This document shows, one piece after another, positions 35,101 to 47,706 of a DNA stretch of 64,000 nt. Both the position numbers and the translations under genes were made by a program. The stretch is from Margaritispora aquatica (taxonomy: Eukaryota; Ascomycota; Leotiomycetes; Helotiales; Discinellaceae): positions 955,831 through 1,019,830 of the forward strand of contig VJWN01000002.1 in assembly GCA_007644065.1 (NCBI GenBank). Reading direction: 5' to 3'. The notes under the pieces were generated by a model. That model was not told where the DNA came from and made no database searches. It saw only the letters and a program-made list of their open reading frames with translations. Every line of letters starts with the position of its first letter. The stretch's first letter is position 1.

Positions 35101-38100
35101 GGCATCTGTGACCTTTTCAAGAAGTCTCACTATGGACTTCTCTGGCTCGGGCTTTGCCAGATGTCCTATAAATTTTCGAAGGAGAGCACGATACTGTGGC
35201 CACTCTAACGAGCTACAAAGAGCTCCGATGGTTGTTCTAGCTTCAGCTGCGAGATTGTCCGCATCTTGGCCTTCTCCACGATCGAAGACGAAATGTTCCA
35301 AAAGAGGAACAAAGAAGTGACTGACATTTTTAGCTCTTAGTTCGCCTTTTTGTGCAGAAGTCGCCAATTGTCGAAGTGCATTAGATTGTCGTCCTTTTCC
35401 AGTGGTCAGGATATTGTTGAAGAAAGAAGATTCCATCTCGTCATCGCCAGCAAGTAGGTTATGCATGTCGTTGACGTCCTCCCAGTCCGGAAATGTCTTA
35501 ATGATTTGAGCCATAACTTTCAGGTATTCTCGTCTAATAATTTCGCTGGGCTCTCGAACACCAAGATAGAGCTGAGGTAGCAAGATGTTCGATACCATGC
35601 CCATGGCTTCACCATCACCACCATTTTTTAATGCACCCAAGGATACAACACATTCGCAAATCCCATCAGCCGATCTTGCAGAAAGTACTCCATGCTCCTC
35701 ATCATGCTTAATGTAATATAGCATATTCCACAGTAATGGCGTCCATTGACGGACGGTAAATGTTTGCTTCCGGATAGAGGTGAAAGCGGCCATCCGCCGA
35801 TCGTAGTCAGGCTCATCCAGCCGGTTTGCAAGAAAAGAATTCAGACTAACACAAATAGCTGCTACGTCTCCCAGAACCGGGTCATTTTTGGCGTAAACCA
35901 TCAGCACATCGGACAATACCTCACGCGATTGCTTGTCCTTGAAAAATCCAAACAAGGAGGTGATTGTACTATATACCTCTTCTCGAAGTGTGAAATCATC
36001 CTGCAAGTTGTAAAGAGGGACAAAGTGTTTGAGTACCAGAAGCAGTTTTGCCTTGGTCTTAGGACTAACCCGGCGGAGGGGTTGGTTGAGAAGGAATACG
36101 GAGATGGACACAAGATCCTTGGCTTGAGCTGAAGTACTGACAAAAGGTGCTAGCTCCGAAACTGTTTCTACGGAGCTCTCCAATAGTTCCTTACTTAGAT
36201 CGGTATGACCCTGTAGAACGCCTCCAATGTGTGTCAGGAAGTGGGTCATATTCGGTTCAAGAAGAGTACTTTTAATCGTAGCCGAATAACCTTCACCAGA
36301 ATCTTCATTCGCGAGCTTCAGAATGTTTCGAATGATACTCAGAGCAAAAAGTTTGACCTCATCCTTTGACTTTTGTGGCACCAAACATTCTGCAATCTTG
36401 CATAATATACGATCATTGCTAGCAAGATGTAGTACAAGCTTTGGGGAAGAACTCCAGGTAGACAAAAGCTGTAAAATGCTTGAAATTCCTTGTGCTGTTT
36501 CGATTGGGAGATTTTCGAGCCGTGGAGAGATGAGTTCCTTTTGGATGCCATCTACGTATGGCGACCAAGCAAAGTCGGGCACATTGGTGAACAAAAGTAT
36601 GAGACACTTGATACCTGTTTGGCGCACAACTTTCAGGAGCGATGTCTGAACTCCTTGACTATCGGCCTCCTCGTCCTCGTCAGCATTGCCTGCGAGTTGA
36701 TGGTAAGCCCATATTACGCAATAAAGTATTGCATCGGCCAATTTCTGAACAAACGGTGCCACCTTAGTGCCGAGCTCCTTGAGCAGTCCTTCGATCATAT
36801 GTGTGAATCCGACTTGCTTCCTAACATTCAAAATCTCTCGCTCAAAGACGGATCCTATGACTTCACCATTGATGATTGGACGGATACCTCTGAGTTCGCC
36901 CAGAGCTATATCCAAGAATCCATCCATTTCTTCGGCACCAAGATTGCGAAGAATTGTTAATCTTGTGGCTTCCATGCCATTTTTGCCACTTCCTGCACCC
37001 TTGCGCGAAATCGACCGCCCATAAAGAATTCTTAGAAGAACTGGCATCAGGCCAGAGCGATGTTCTGCCTGCACAAGAGTTTGACCCTGGAGAAAGATTC
37101 CCAACTCCTCCTTAAACCTGGCCTCATCTAGGAGATTTGACAGATTCTCTTCGTACGGCCTAATGTTAGGATTCTTCCAACTGAAAATCGCCTTCAGAGC
37201 TCCTTTCTGGGTATCAATATCTCCATTGGGAAGCAGCTGTAGTAATGCGTCCCATACTTCTTCGGATCGGAATAATGATCGAGGATTTGTGAAGCGGCCA
37301 AAGATTTCAAGCTGTGCTTTTTGATCCTTTCTAGTCCAGTCGCTAATGGTCTGACTATCATCACCACCTTCAATTTCCGTTCCTTGCTTGTTAGCCCAGG
37401 AGAGAAACATAGGCACAAATTGACGGGATCGACGTTCGGTAGCGATTGGGATTTCGGAAAGCACCCGTAGTGCCTGTTGTCTGGCTGTGGGAGGCTGCTG
37501 GGAAACTTGTTGCTGCGCAATTGCAAATCTCTCTAACATCGTATCTCGAGCCTTGAGTACTTCGTTCTCTGCGTCCTGTGATAACCGGACTAGGCGCATC
37601 AGATTGGAACATTCAAAATCTGTTAGGCCGTTGTCTATTCTCTCCTCTGGCTTTCGGTCGGAATTATCCCACACCATAGAGGGTACCTCAAGCCATTGGA
37701 AAGCAATCTTTGTGACAGCCTCCTCTCCGATTTTTGAGCTTGCAATTTGCTTCAAAGAGCCGGACGCGTCGTCCCAAATTTGAGCGAATTTTATTGTGAG
37801 CACTCCGAAACAGAATGAGGGAATGGCATCGTTTAGCCATGAGCCTACAGGCAGACTTGAGAATAGCCCTGCCAATGTTCGGATGTGCATGGAAGCCGTT
37901 CGAGCACTTTGTAAGTCTACCGGAGTTTGTTCCACCTTAATCATTGTTGATAGAGCCTTCGTTGATGAATCATGCTCGGATGAGTCTTGTTCGGCGTTAT
38001 GGATATGTTCTAACAATCGGAGAGAAAGAATGCGCAATTCATGAGAATCTGTTGATAGATTTGAGATCAAGGATGTGCGAAGAAGATCAGTATCGTGATC

Positions 38101-40119
38101 ATCATCGTCGATCTTCAGAGGGGACCGGTCTGGTATTTTAGGCGCAGAATTGAGGTAATTTAGCAATGCTTCGAGAAAGCTTGGTAGACGAGCATATCTT
38201 GGGGCTGCGGCACGTAGCAGTGGTTCCAAGGTTATGTCTATCTCCCTGACACCTCGAGTCATTTTCAGGAATGCACTAAAGCCATGCCCGACGATGAAAT
38301 TTGCTTCCTCGGGTGCAAGAGACGATGATGGCCGCAGGGCAAGTTTCAGTTTTCTTAGCAGGATCTCCGCAATTCTTGAGTTGGTAGAAGGATGCACAGC
38401 GGTGTTATCAACAACTTCCAAAAGGGCATTGTACTTTGGCAAGCATCGATCGTGCCACGTCTTCGGGCTCCTGTCATGCACTGCAGGCGATGCTTGCTCT
38501 GGAAACGGGGATACTTCCAATCGTTCAAATTTGCTTACAATCTGATCTTGCCAGGACTGAGGTAGTGTAAAGCCGTCCTTCCCATGTTTACTCATTATGA
38601 CTCCTGTAGAAACCATTTTTGGTAGCATCACAGCGAGAGTGTCTCCATTGTCGGCATCAGACCAATGTGCAACAACGAACCTGGGTAGTGTCAGCTCCAA
38701 AACATATGCCAGCCATCGAAAAACTTACTTTCTGAACTCTTGCAATGCCACGCTGCGGAAGCGCTCTGGTTCGGCCTCGGATAAGTAAGAGCAGAATGGC
38801 AAGAACCAGCGGACAAGAGGTTCTTTTGTCAGTGAGTCCATAAATGGCTTAATAAATGAGATTAGTGAGTCTGTCGGAGCGTACTGGAGGAGTACAGCAA
38901 CACTTAGTACCACAGAATTCCACATATAAGGCTGTTTTTCTAATTCTGAAGAAGGATGTACTGCTAGGGCCTTTAGGATGTTCGACATTGCAGCCAGAAG
39001 TGTCTGCCAGACCTTCACACGAGTCCCCTTTCTTACGCCTGCAGCTACCCCGATGGTGCGAGCAGCTGAAATGAGATGACAGAGATTACTTTCGTCTCTC
39101 GATTCCGTATATGACTGAATAGCAGTATTTGAGATATCTGCAATCACATCCAACATATCAACAAAGGTCTCAGAAGAGGTGTGATGTACTATGCTCGTCA
39201 AAACACCATTGATAACGTTCATCCAGGGTGATGTTTGGTCTGTATCGAGATCTTTTTCGTCAAGAATCTCAATGAGAGACTGAAAGATGGACGAAGCTGA
39301 TGTGTGAACGTTCATCCCGTTCCCCTTCATAGCCTCAGCGAACAATGTCATTACACCATGGTAGTATAAGCCGAACTCTTTCGTATTTCTGAGACTCAAA
39401 AGATCCGCTTTTACATGCCTGACGATCAGAGGAAGAGCATTCTCTCTGTGAGCAGGTGCGCCGGCTTTTTTGATTAGGAAGCTCATAGCCTCCGCGGCAA
39501 ACCTAGCAATGTGAGGTCTCTGTCGATGCTTGCCCATCAGTGGCGCCATTAGATCATACGTAGGTCGTAGGTCGGGTACCAAGAGTTTCGAGAGGTACTT
39601 GAACATAAACGCCAGACTTGAAAAAGTCCATTCAATAACGTCCACATCCTGAGGAACGGTCACCACCTTAGTTATCAGCTCCAAAGCCTTCCCATAGAAC
39701 TGCTCAAATCGAGACCCAAGATCATGCGCGAAATCCGTAATTAATTCCAACAGTGGTTGCATCGATTCCCGTTCGTTTTTCTCCATGTATGCAATGAATT
39801 TCTCCATTATCTTCTCCTTGTGATACAGAATTTGCGGTAGGCTGTCGGACATTGGAAGCACATCGTGTGCGAAAGCCAAAAAGCTTTCCGACATATTGAG
39901 CTCCCCCCATTTCTCCAATCCATTTTTAAGATACGATGTCGTCGTAGAGAGGTCCTCGGCGTCTGTGTCATGACGGCGGACTTTTCGAATAGGGTCGAGT
40001 GAGTTTAACTTTGATATTTTCGAGGTGAAGGATTCCCATCTGTGATTTTTTTGATGACTTGTGCCCTTCTTGACCTTGCGGGTCTTGACAATCCTGCCTG
40101 CGTTACTAACGCGCACCAT
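32122..40119 (-). CDS. UTP20: UTP20, SSU processome HEAT-repeat protein
   Basis: Very large nucleolar protein (human DRIM) of the small-subunit processome, needed for early cleavages of pre-rRNA to 18S. Two exons in coding order, 40119-38729 and 38680-32122, give 2649 residues, in the family's range. The N-terminus has a basic start (RIVKTRKVKKGTSHQKNHRW) and the UTP20-type SFTSKISKLNSLDPIRK block; the body is a continuous array of helical HEAT-like repeats; the C-terminus is a lysine/arginine-rich tail (GKRKIEAIKEPEKHGEGKRK). The single 48-nt intron has donor GTAAGT and restores EFRKFVVAHW. Its start faces DRN1 across 331 bp. No lesion in 6.5 kb of open frame, so it is under selection. Confidence 0.95.
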
Positions 40120-40450
40120 GATGTTGTGTTAGGCAAGTCGCATATCATTCCTGGGTGGAGTTGAGGTTCAGAGTGTTAGGAATTGAGGATTTCAGAAATT
40201 CATTTGAAGTTCTCGACGTCCCGCCAAAAATCATTTTTCTGCCGCCTCGGTGTATAAAGCCCGCACCAATTTGGATTAGCTCTGATTTAGCTCTTATCGA
40301 TAAGGCTTCATAGTTTGAAAAAGTCAGCCTCGGGTCGACATTTTATAAACAAAGTCAAGTACCTTACCTAGATACCTACCAACACTCGAGTACTGGTAAG
40401 ATCTTACCAAAACTTTCAAGATATCTTTACAGTGCATGACAGATCGCATC
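40120..40450. promoter_or_regulatory. divergent promoter region UTP20/DRN1
   Basis: 331 bp between the start codons of two RNA-processing genes. It contains an A-rich/T-rich stretch (ccaaaaatcattttt) and a run of tacc repeats (taccttacctagataccta), but no site that I can assign with confidence. Confidence 0.45.
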
Positions 40451-42209
40451 ATGGCCTCTAAAATGTGAGTTATATGAGCGCATCATACTTGTACCTGCTC
40501 AAATTCGCGCGTTTGCTCACTGTTTATAGTATTGTTGTTGGTGATGTGAATGGTCAATTGGACGTGGTATTTACGAAGTTTGCGAACCTACATGCGAAGA
40601 ACAACTTCACCATGGCATTAGTGGCCGGAAATTTATTTGGGGAGGATGATGCAGCTGTCTCCAGTCTACTTGCAGGCGAAATTGTCATCCCGCTACCAAC
40701 ATACTTCACAGTTGGAACTCGAGCTTTGCCATCGCAAATAATAGAGAAAATAGAGAAGGACGAGGAGGCAGGTCATTCTTGGGTAATTTGGCTCTAGATT
40801 GACTAACAACATGATAGATATGCCCGAACCTCCATTTTCTAGGCAAGCGCAGTACAACCAAGACATCTGAAGGTATCAAGATTGTTACATTGGGAGGATC
40901 TCTCGATGAGAATATTGTGGGCGGACTTTCGCAAGAACAATACCTGCCATATCATACAGTCGGCGACGCTAAGGCTCTATACGGTGCAAATTCTGCAGAT
41001 ATTTTGCTTACCACTTGCTGGCCAGCGTCAATTAGGAACGGATCCAAAGTGGTGGTGCCCAGTGGACCAGATGCGGTACTCCCCCCCACAGGTTCGCAAC
41101 ATATTGCCGAGTTATGTGCTACATTGAAGCCACGATACCATTTCTCCGCTTCCTCAGATCTCTTCTATGAAAGAGAACCTTTCTTTCATGTTCCTAGCCG
41201 GGATTCCCCAGAAATTAGAAGCATTACAAGATTCATTTCACTTGCAGCACACGGAAATGCACTCAAGCAGAAGGCGTTATATGCTTTCTCCTTGAGCCCA
41301 CTTGACCCAAGCCAACCTATGCCCGCAGGCTCAACCATCTCACCATTCACAAGATTACCTGCTGGACCATCAAAGCGACCTCTTGATCCAGATCCATACT
41401 CTAGATATGCGGCCAGCGGTCGCGATGCCAATCGTCGAAACAAGCATGGCAAAGGAGGCAGAGGCCAAAAATTACCAGGACCTGACGAGTGCTTCTTCTG
41501 CCTAGCAAATGAGACTATATCTCAACACCTAGTATGCTCAATCGGAGACAATTCATACATCACAACCGCCAAAGGACCACTCACGACTTTAGAGACTTTT
41601 TCCGACGTTGGTGTTGATTTTCCTGGTCACATGCTGATTATCCCACTTGCTCATACCTCCACTATTGCCTTGATCGATGAAGCAGCGAATCCTAATTCCA
41701 AGACAGAGACATATGCAGAGATGACCCGCTTCAGAACCAGTTTGCAAGACATGGTCGCCAAAACCAGCAATAACAAGCTTGGTTCCGTAACCTATGAAAT
41801 CAGTCGCGCCTATGGTGTACACAATCAATGGCAATTCGTACCCATCCCCATCGAAACATTGACCAAAGGCCTCGTCGAAGCAGCATTCCGCGTCGAAGCA
41901 GAGAACTTGAGTTACCCCGATTGGGAAGTGCGTGACCCCGGACTAGGCGAGAAGGAGGGTGATTTCTTCCGCGTCTGGATCTTCACCCCTCCAACGGACG
42001 ACAATGCGGAGGGAAGCACAAGATGCATCCTATTGCCCTTCGATGACAATGTCAGGTTCTCATTCCAGTTCGGACGTAGTGTACTGGCGAAGTTGATGGG
42101 GCTTGAGAAGAGGTTGCAATGGCAGGACTGTAAGCAAACCGAAGCAGAGGAGATCACTGATGTGAAGGCTCTCAAAGAAGCTTTCGCTGAATTCGACTTC
42201 ACTACATGA
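40451..42209 (+). CDS. DRN1: CwfJ/CWF19-like protein Drn1
   Basis: Cofactor of the lariat debranching enzyme Dbr1 in intron turnover, CWF19L1 in animals. Three exons, 40451-40464, 40530-40767 and 40818-42209, give 547 residues. The first exon is only 14 nt and builds MASKIIVVGDVNG, the metallophosphoesterase-like N-terminus. The second part has the CwfJ domains: a CxxC centre (ECFFCLANE), GHMLIIPLAHTSTI (HIT-like) and a C-terminal domain with SYPDWEVRDPG and FQFGRSVLAKLMGLEKRLQW. Intron 2 has no phase-compatible GT donor of normal length. A GC-AG intron (40768-40817, 50 nt, branch GACTAAC) gives the family-like EEICPNLHFLGKR. The alternative is a 35-nt GT intron from 40783, which would insert six residues. 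Confidence 0.93.
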
Positions 42210-42929
42210 TTCAGGTCTGATGCTTGCTGCGCTGTGTACGATACTTGGAAACCGCGATGGTGAAGTGATGGCGTGAATGGAGCATTTACATGGACACTTC
42301 GGAGGGCGTTTGGTGATGGATACCTGGGTCTGTTTATCATGATACCACTGCATATTAGCCCAAGATGGGAGCGGAGCGAAAGCATATTTTGGGGGGAATT
42401 TCGTTAGAAAAGCCATATTTTCTGGGGAAGCGTCGCGCTATAATGGCACAGCCTCCAAAATTTAATATGCAGATACCCATCTTCTGATGGGACAGGGACA
42501 GAATAAAAGTCTATTTATGCGTACATTGCTATGTGATTTTGGATAAGTGAATTCATTGATATAATAGTCAAGTCTATGTGATATATAAGCCACGAGCAGA
42601 TTAAACTCGCGACTCTAATTGTGATTCTAACTCTTGCGTTGTCTAGAGTATATATATATTGTAATATGTCACTCAGCCAAATGACGACTGCACAACCACC
42701 ACTGTCTTGCTCGCAACTAATAATATACATCGCAACCAATGCTAACAGATATGTGCGCCAGCCCAAACCTCCAGTCACATCCCATAATTTACATTCATGT
42801 CAACCCTGCCCCGATTTAGATGTGTCATGCTCCCCAACACATTTAGGAGGTGTCAATGTATCAGTGTCAGGGACTCAGCACACCTACTCAAGCAAAGATG
42901 CAAGTAGTACGCAAAGGCCAGACAAACAT
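42210..42929. other. convergent 3' intergenic region
   Basis: About 0.72 kb between the DRN1 and SNF2-gene stop codons. AT-rich with a (ta)n run near 42650. Open frames that reach into the SNF2 coding region are shadows. Confidence 0.5.
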
Positions 42930-45900
42930 CTAAGCCTCGCGTGCCCCACCGCTATCATCGACTTCTTCCTCCATCGGTTCGAAGAAAGCGACTTTGGCTC
43001 TCTTCTTCGGCGTCTTGTCCGCGTCCTTTGCCTTGCCCTTTCCCTTTCCCTCCCCCTTCACAGTCTCACTTCCTACCAGATCCGCATCCGGATTGTCCCC
43101 GTGACCAACAATAACGCCGCTCTTAAATAACAGCTGCGGTCTCTCCAGCACAGCCATTTGCTCTGGTCCTGGCGGGACATAATTGGGAATATCGATGAAT
43201 CCGACGTTCTTGATCCAATCATATAGCGTCTGATCGTCCAAGATACTCTTACATTTTTGATGCTCATTCTCGCTCATATCCTTTCTTCTCTCAAGTATGA
43301 CCTCCTCGATAGAGTCCCTCAATACCAGGGTCTCAACATATACAGGTTTTGTTTGCCCGATTCTGTGTGCCCGCTTCACGGCTTGTGCTTCGACCTGCGG
43401 GTCAAACACGGGATTGACGAACCAGACTCGAGAGGCAGAGGAGAGGTCGAGCCCGAAGGCGGCTTGGGAGACATCCATGAGGAGTACGCGAAAGGTCTCC
43501 GTAGTGTTGAATGTGACGACGTACTTTGCGCGGCGGGATGTGTGCAGTGACTTTGCGTAGATGAGATGTTTAATTCCTAGGCACTCTAAGGCTTGAGCAA
43601 TATAGTAGGCCACGTTATCAGACTCGTAGAAGACTAGGATCTTCTCGGTATTGTGGTGTGTGGAAATCTTGTCAATGAGATAAGAGAGTTTAACAGAGGC
43701 GGTAGAGATGATGGCAGAAGAAGCCAGCGGAGAGTCTGGGTTTAGAGTTCCCGAGGTCGTTGGCTTGGTTGCTTTCTTGAGCGCCGATTTTGGAGCTGGC
43801 TTGACCACAGACTCTATAGAAGTGTTGTCGGTTCGATCAACAGAGTGTATCTTCGTTAGAGGGGTACTCTCGACTGCTGTTGACGCTGATGGGCTCACAT
43901 CTACCAGCAAATCGGAGCTCACACTCGATTTTCTCGCCGCTGATGCCGAAGCTCGAGATTTTTTCCGAGGAGAGCTTCCATCACCGATTGCTACACCACC
44001 AGCAAGCTCAGGGGCTGATTGGGAGGACCTGTGTCTTTTCAGAGATTTGCTGTTCCGCGTTGGCAGCGAGTCCGGCCTTGGACCAGGATTCTGCTCTGCA
44101 AAGGCTGCAGCGGTATTCTTGTTCCCAGCCTCAACTAAGCCCTCCATTGGATCGCTTTTGTATAACTGTCCCTCGACGAACTTTTGTGCATTGTGGACGA
44201 GTGTTGCCCCCATTAGAGTGGGAGTTGCTGTACCTTCATCAAGAGACCACGCTTTTCTAATGTCTTCATTCCATTTGTTCTCGACATACATTGGCATCTC
44301 ATGTGATTTCGAAATTATGTCAGAAATCTTATTACTGATGACCATATCGCCAATTCTGATGACTTCCCACAGCATAGCTTCATCTTCGGGCGTTATTGGA
44401 ACCTTTCGCTCTTCCAAAAATTTCTTTGCATTGTCAATAGTGCTCTGAATATGATCCGAAACAAATCCAGACCAGAAGAACGATCCTTGTCGTAGATTAG
44501 ATACCAATTGTAGCAAATTCTTCCTTTGACGGCTATGGAAGAAGTAGTCGGCATCTTTACGTTCAGATGTGACAGCGTTTGTGATTATCATCAAAGCAAA
44601 TGTGTTCAATGAAAGCTTGTTTTGCAAGGACCCTTCAAGGTACACAAAATTGTGGTAAAGTGGTGGTAGTGAAATGTCTTTGCGCACATCTTCAGGCCGG
44701 TGACGGATGATCATCCCTTCAAGCGTCCTCCTCAGGCAGTCCGGATTGCCTCGACTTTTGAAGCCATGGCGAGGCTGCATCACGTATTGTGACCAAGCAG
44801 CCTGGTCGTCGTCATCTAGTGAGTTGGCCCATGGCCTTAACTTTAAGAAAGAGGTTGCGATGTTGCCTAGCTTTTCGACGTCTTTCCGCTCTAGAGCATA
44901 TAATTTCTTCATTTGAAAGTCACCATTAGAAGAGTTTTTGCCTGACTGTTTACCTCCATTTTGTGGAATCTCGGAATGCGTCAATGATGACTCGGGAGAA
45001 AAGCTCGATTCTGAGGATTTCTCGGATACCGCTTCGACCCCATAGAGTCCTTTTGTTGGAGTACCGGAGATGATCCATCTAGCAGATAGTTTGAGAAAAT
45101 CTACCACTGCAACAGCTTCTGTTTTGGAACTCCGACTAACGTTCCCAAAAGTATGCCCTTCGTCGACGATAAGCCTCTTGAAGTGGATATCTTTCAATGG
45201 CGACCAATATTGACTTCCATTATTGCTGGAAACGGCATGTACTCCCTCCATACTAGTTTGTTCATCTCTTGCTTCGTACTCGAAACGTGGTTTGCTGAAT
45301 AGTATAATGTCATAATCAAGGAGCTCTTCCGCCCGAGGCAGGTTCTTTTTCAAGTCGTCCATAAGTAGGACATTTAAGCTCCCTTCCAATGTGTGTTTCT
45401 CAATTTCTCGTAACCTATAATCATGTCAGTGTGTTGAGTAATGTAGTCTTCGAGACGAGTTTTTTCGAGCAAAATACGATCGATAGTTTCTTGAAAAATA
45501 TCTCAACCCCACCTTCTACGAACGTTAAGAGAGTATATCACTTACCACTGCTGTACTAAGTTCGGCGGCACAACAACAATTGTGCTGGTGCTCAGAAGTA
45601 ACTTTCTGGCGTTTTTCGTGACTGGGTTACGAGAAGCCCGTCTGGGCATTGGTGGGTTCACCATATAATTTCCTGGAGCTTTTTCGAGAGCGCTACGCAT
45701 AGTCTTGTATTCATATCCATCTGCCTCTTGACGTTTCAGCCAATGTCGCCATGGCAGACCATTCTGGCCAATCTTCGAAGCCACCATCTCCAATAACGTT
45801 CCTGTTTTCCTGCGGATTGGCAGGCCTTCAATAACATCATCTGGAATCTTCGAAGAGATTTCTTTGGTGGAAAGAATAACGGCAATGGCAATAAGAGTTT

Positions 45901-46990
45901 TTCCAAGTCCCATAGTCTCTGCACAGATACCACCTCTTGCAGCCTCATAATACTTCGGCTCGCGAAGAATTGTACCAGTGGAGCTGTCGCAGTAATACGA
46001 CTTGTTGTGGTGATCAACGAGTGTAGATAATCGAGGATCGATGATTTGAGCTGGAGCACTTTCTCGCTGCACCATCAACGCTGCAGACTGCTGTTGGTAT
46101 GAGTAGAGTGGTGTTGACACCCCGTCGATCTTGTTTTCTAATATCTTGTTCATAGCATCTTGCACATAAATATCCTGTACCATTTCTGGTTGTGGTTTTG
46201 GCGAGGGAAGCATGTTAAATAATTGGAATAACGAGGGGCTCTCGATATTTGAGACCAGGAAAGACGAAGTATTCACATTCAAGTGATCTCGATTAGGACA
46301 AGACGCGTTCCACATCTCTCGTGACAAATGAAGTTTATTGAGCAAAGTCGTCAATGCCTTTCGAAGGGGGTAATTATCCCGGTATACTTCACCTCTTGCA
46401 ATGTCGTCGGGAAGGATATATACACGAATATGACCCCAGTCTCCTTTACAGCTCCTGAATTCCATACGAACCCAGCCTGCCTCATGGAGGGCACGAGTGA
46501 ACGACATATTGGGATCATCCAATAGTTTATTTTGGAAAGGCATCGGCAGGTACCGAGCATTATGGCAATTGGCGGGATCCAATGTGAGATGAGACAATGC
46601 TTGCCATTGTGTTCTACACTCTTTCCAATGCTCGGAAGTTATTGCCACGTTGTCTCTCTGAATAAGTAGACAGCCTACTGGGATGTACTTGGTGATATTT
46701 AAGCGAGTGTTATGATGAGTGGAAGAAGTGAAATCAAACCCCGAAGGCGCCTCAAGCCATGGCGGCTCTTGAGATTGAGATTGAGTTATGTTCAATGAGT
46801 TCTAGAGATCAATTAGTAGACTGTTGTACAAATGTTGTCTTCAGTAGTGACCACGTTAACAATCTCTGTCAGCACTCACCCTATGTGCTAGTTTGAGTGT
46901 ATCTTGCTCATTGAAGAATCTTGCGCTGCTCGTCCAATTCTCATCATTTAAGGTATCATTATGTAGATCTTCATCCCATCTCTTGTCCAT
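42930..46990 (-). CDS. SNF2-family DNA-dependent ATPase
   Basis: Three exons in coding order, 46990-46880, 46801-45546 and 45414-42930, give 1283 residues. Lobe 1 has GGICAETMGLGKTLIAIAV (Walker A, about residue 330), VVVPPNLVQQWLREIEKH rebuilt across intron 2, the Walker B box DEGH in LIVDEGHTFG and the SGTPTKG motif. Lobe 2 (roughly 1030-1150) has ILVFYESDN, the AFGLDLSSASRV block and motif VI QAVKRAHRIGQTKPVYVE. Between the lobes is a long insertion with a Ser-rich disordered part; I see no RING finger, bromodomain or chromodomain. The C-terminus is Lys/Gly-rich. Chromatin or DNA-repair translocase by family; no named orthologue is assigned. Start ATG is followed by DKRWDEDLHND and sits before a small first exon. 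Confidence 0.9.
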
Positions 46991-47706
46991 GATAAGCTAC
47001 GAGTTCTGCGGGATCCTACTGAAGCTGTTCCTGAATAATTAATCCAATTCAGGCAGCCGAGCGCCAAGACCTGGTGTGCTCGAGCAATACAGCAGAGCTT
47101 TATGAAGGCGAAGTTTCAATTCGAGAGGCCAGATACAATTGCAATTATGAGAGATCTATCAACTGAAAAAATCGTTGCAAGAGAATTTAACAGCCTGAAA
47201 GATGAGTTTGGTTTGAAATTGCGAACATTTCGAAGGTTCTGAGGACCGAGACTTGGGATGTTTCTACACGCGCGCCTAATTCCCCTGCTTACTTAAGGTA
47301 AGCTTTTAGACGCCGTACCACTTAGTCCTATTGTGTCGTTGATACATTTTTTATTGTGCGTGAGAGTAGTTCAAATTCATGTTTACAAAAAATAGTAATG
47401 TTAAAAAGTCGTTCTACAGCAGTCATTATCATCCAATTACACAGGTACTGTGGTTTTCTCTGAATCGAAATTGCAAGGAACAAAACCAACCATCAACTAG
47501 AAGAGGTTTGCTACATTTTAACTTGTATGAGAATCTCTCCACAATTTACAAAACTCATGTTATTATTCCTATAGTTTCGAATACCGGTATCCTTTAAAGG
47601 GGCTTTAGCTCAAGGTTGGTCAAAGGCGAAGCCCAGTTTGTGCCGAGTTCATGTGCCTATGCTATACCTTCTCATTAATTAATTACTGGTCATCAAGCTC
47701 GATTTT
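46991..47706. other. intergenic region, no gene seen
   Basis: About 0.72 kb between two minus-strand genes: promoter of the SNF2 gene and 3' UTR of ISC1. A small plus-strand frame at 47379-47597 has no resemblance to any family. Confidence 0.5.

Noticed and set aside
43708..44448. 246-codon plus-strand frame inside the SNF2 gene
   Set aside because: Antisense shadow of a disordered Ser-rich coding segment.
47585..47645. Possible tRNA-like stretch (ggggctttagctcaaggttgg)
   Set aside because: No cloverleaf can be formed and no B-box-type ggttcrant sequence follows.
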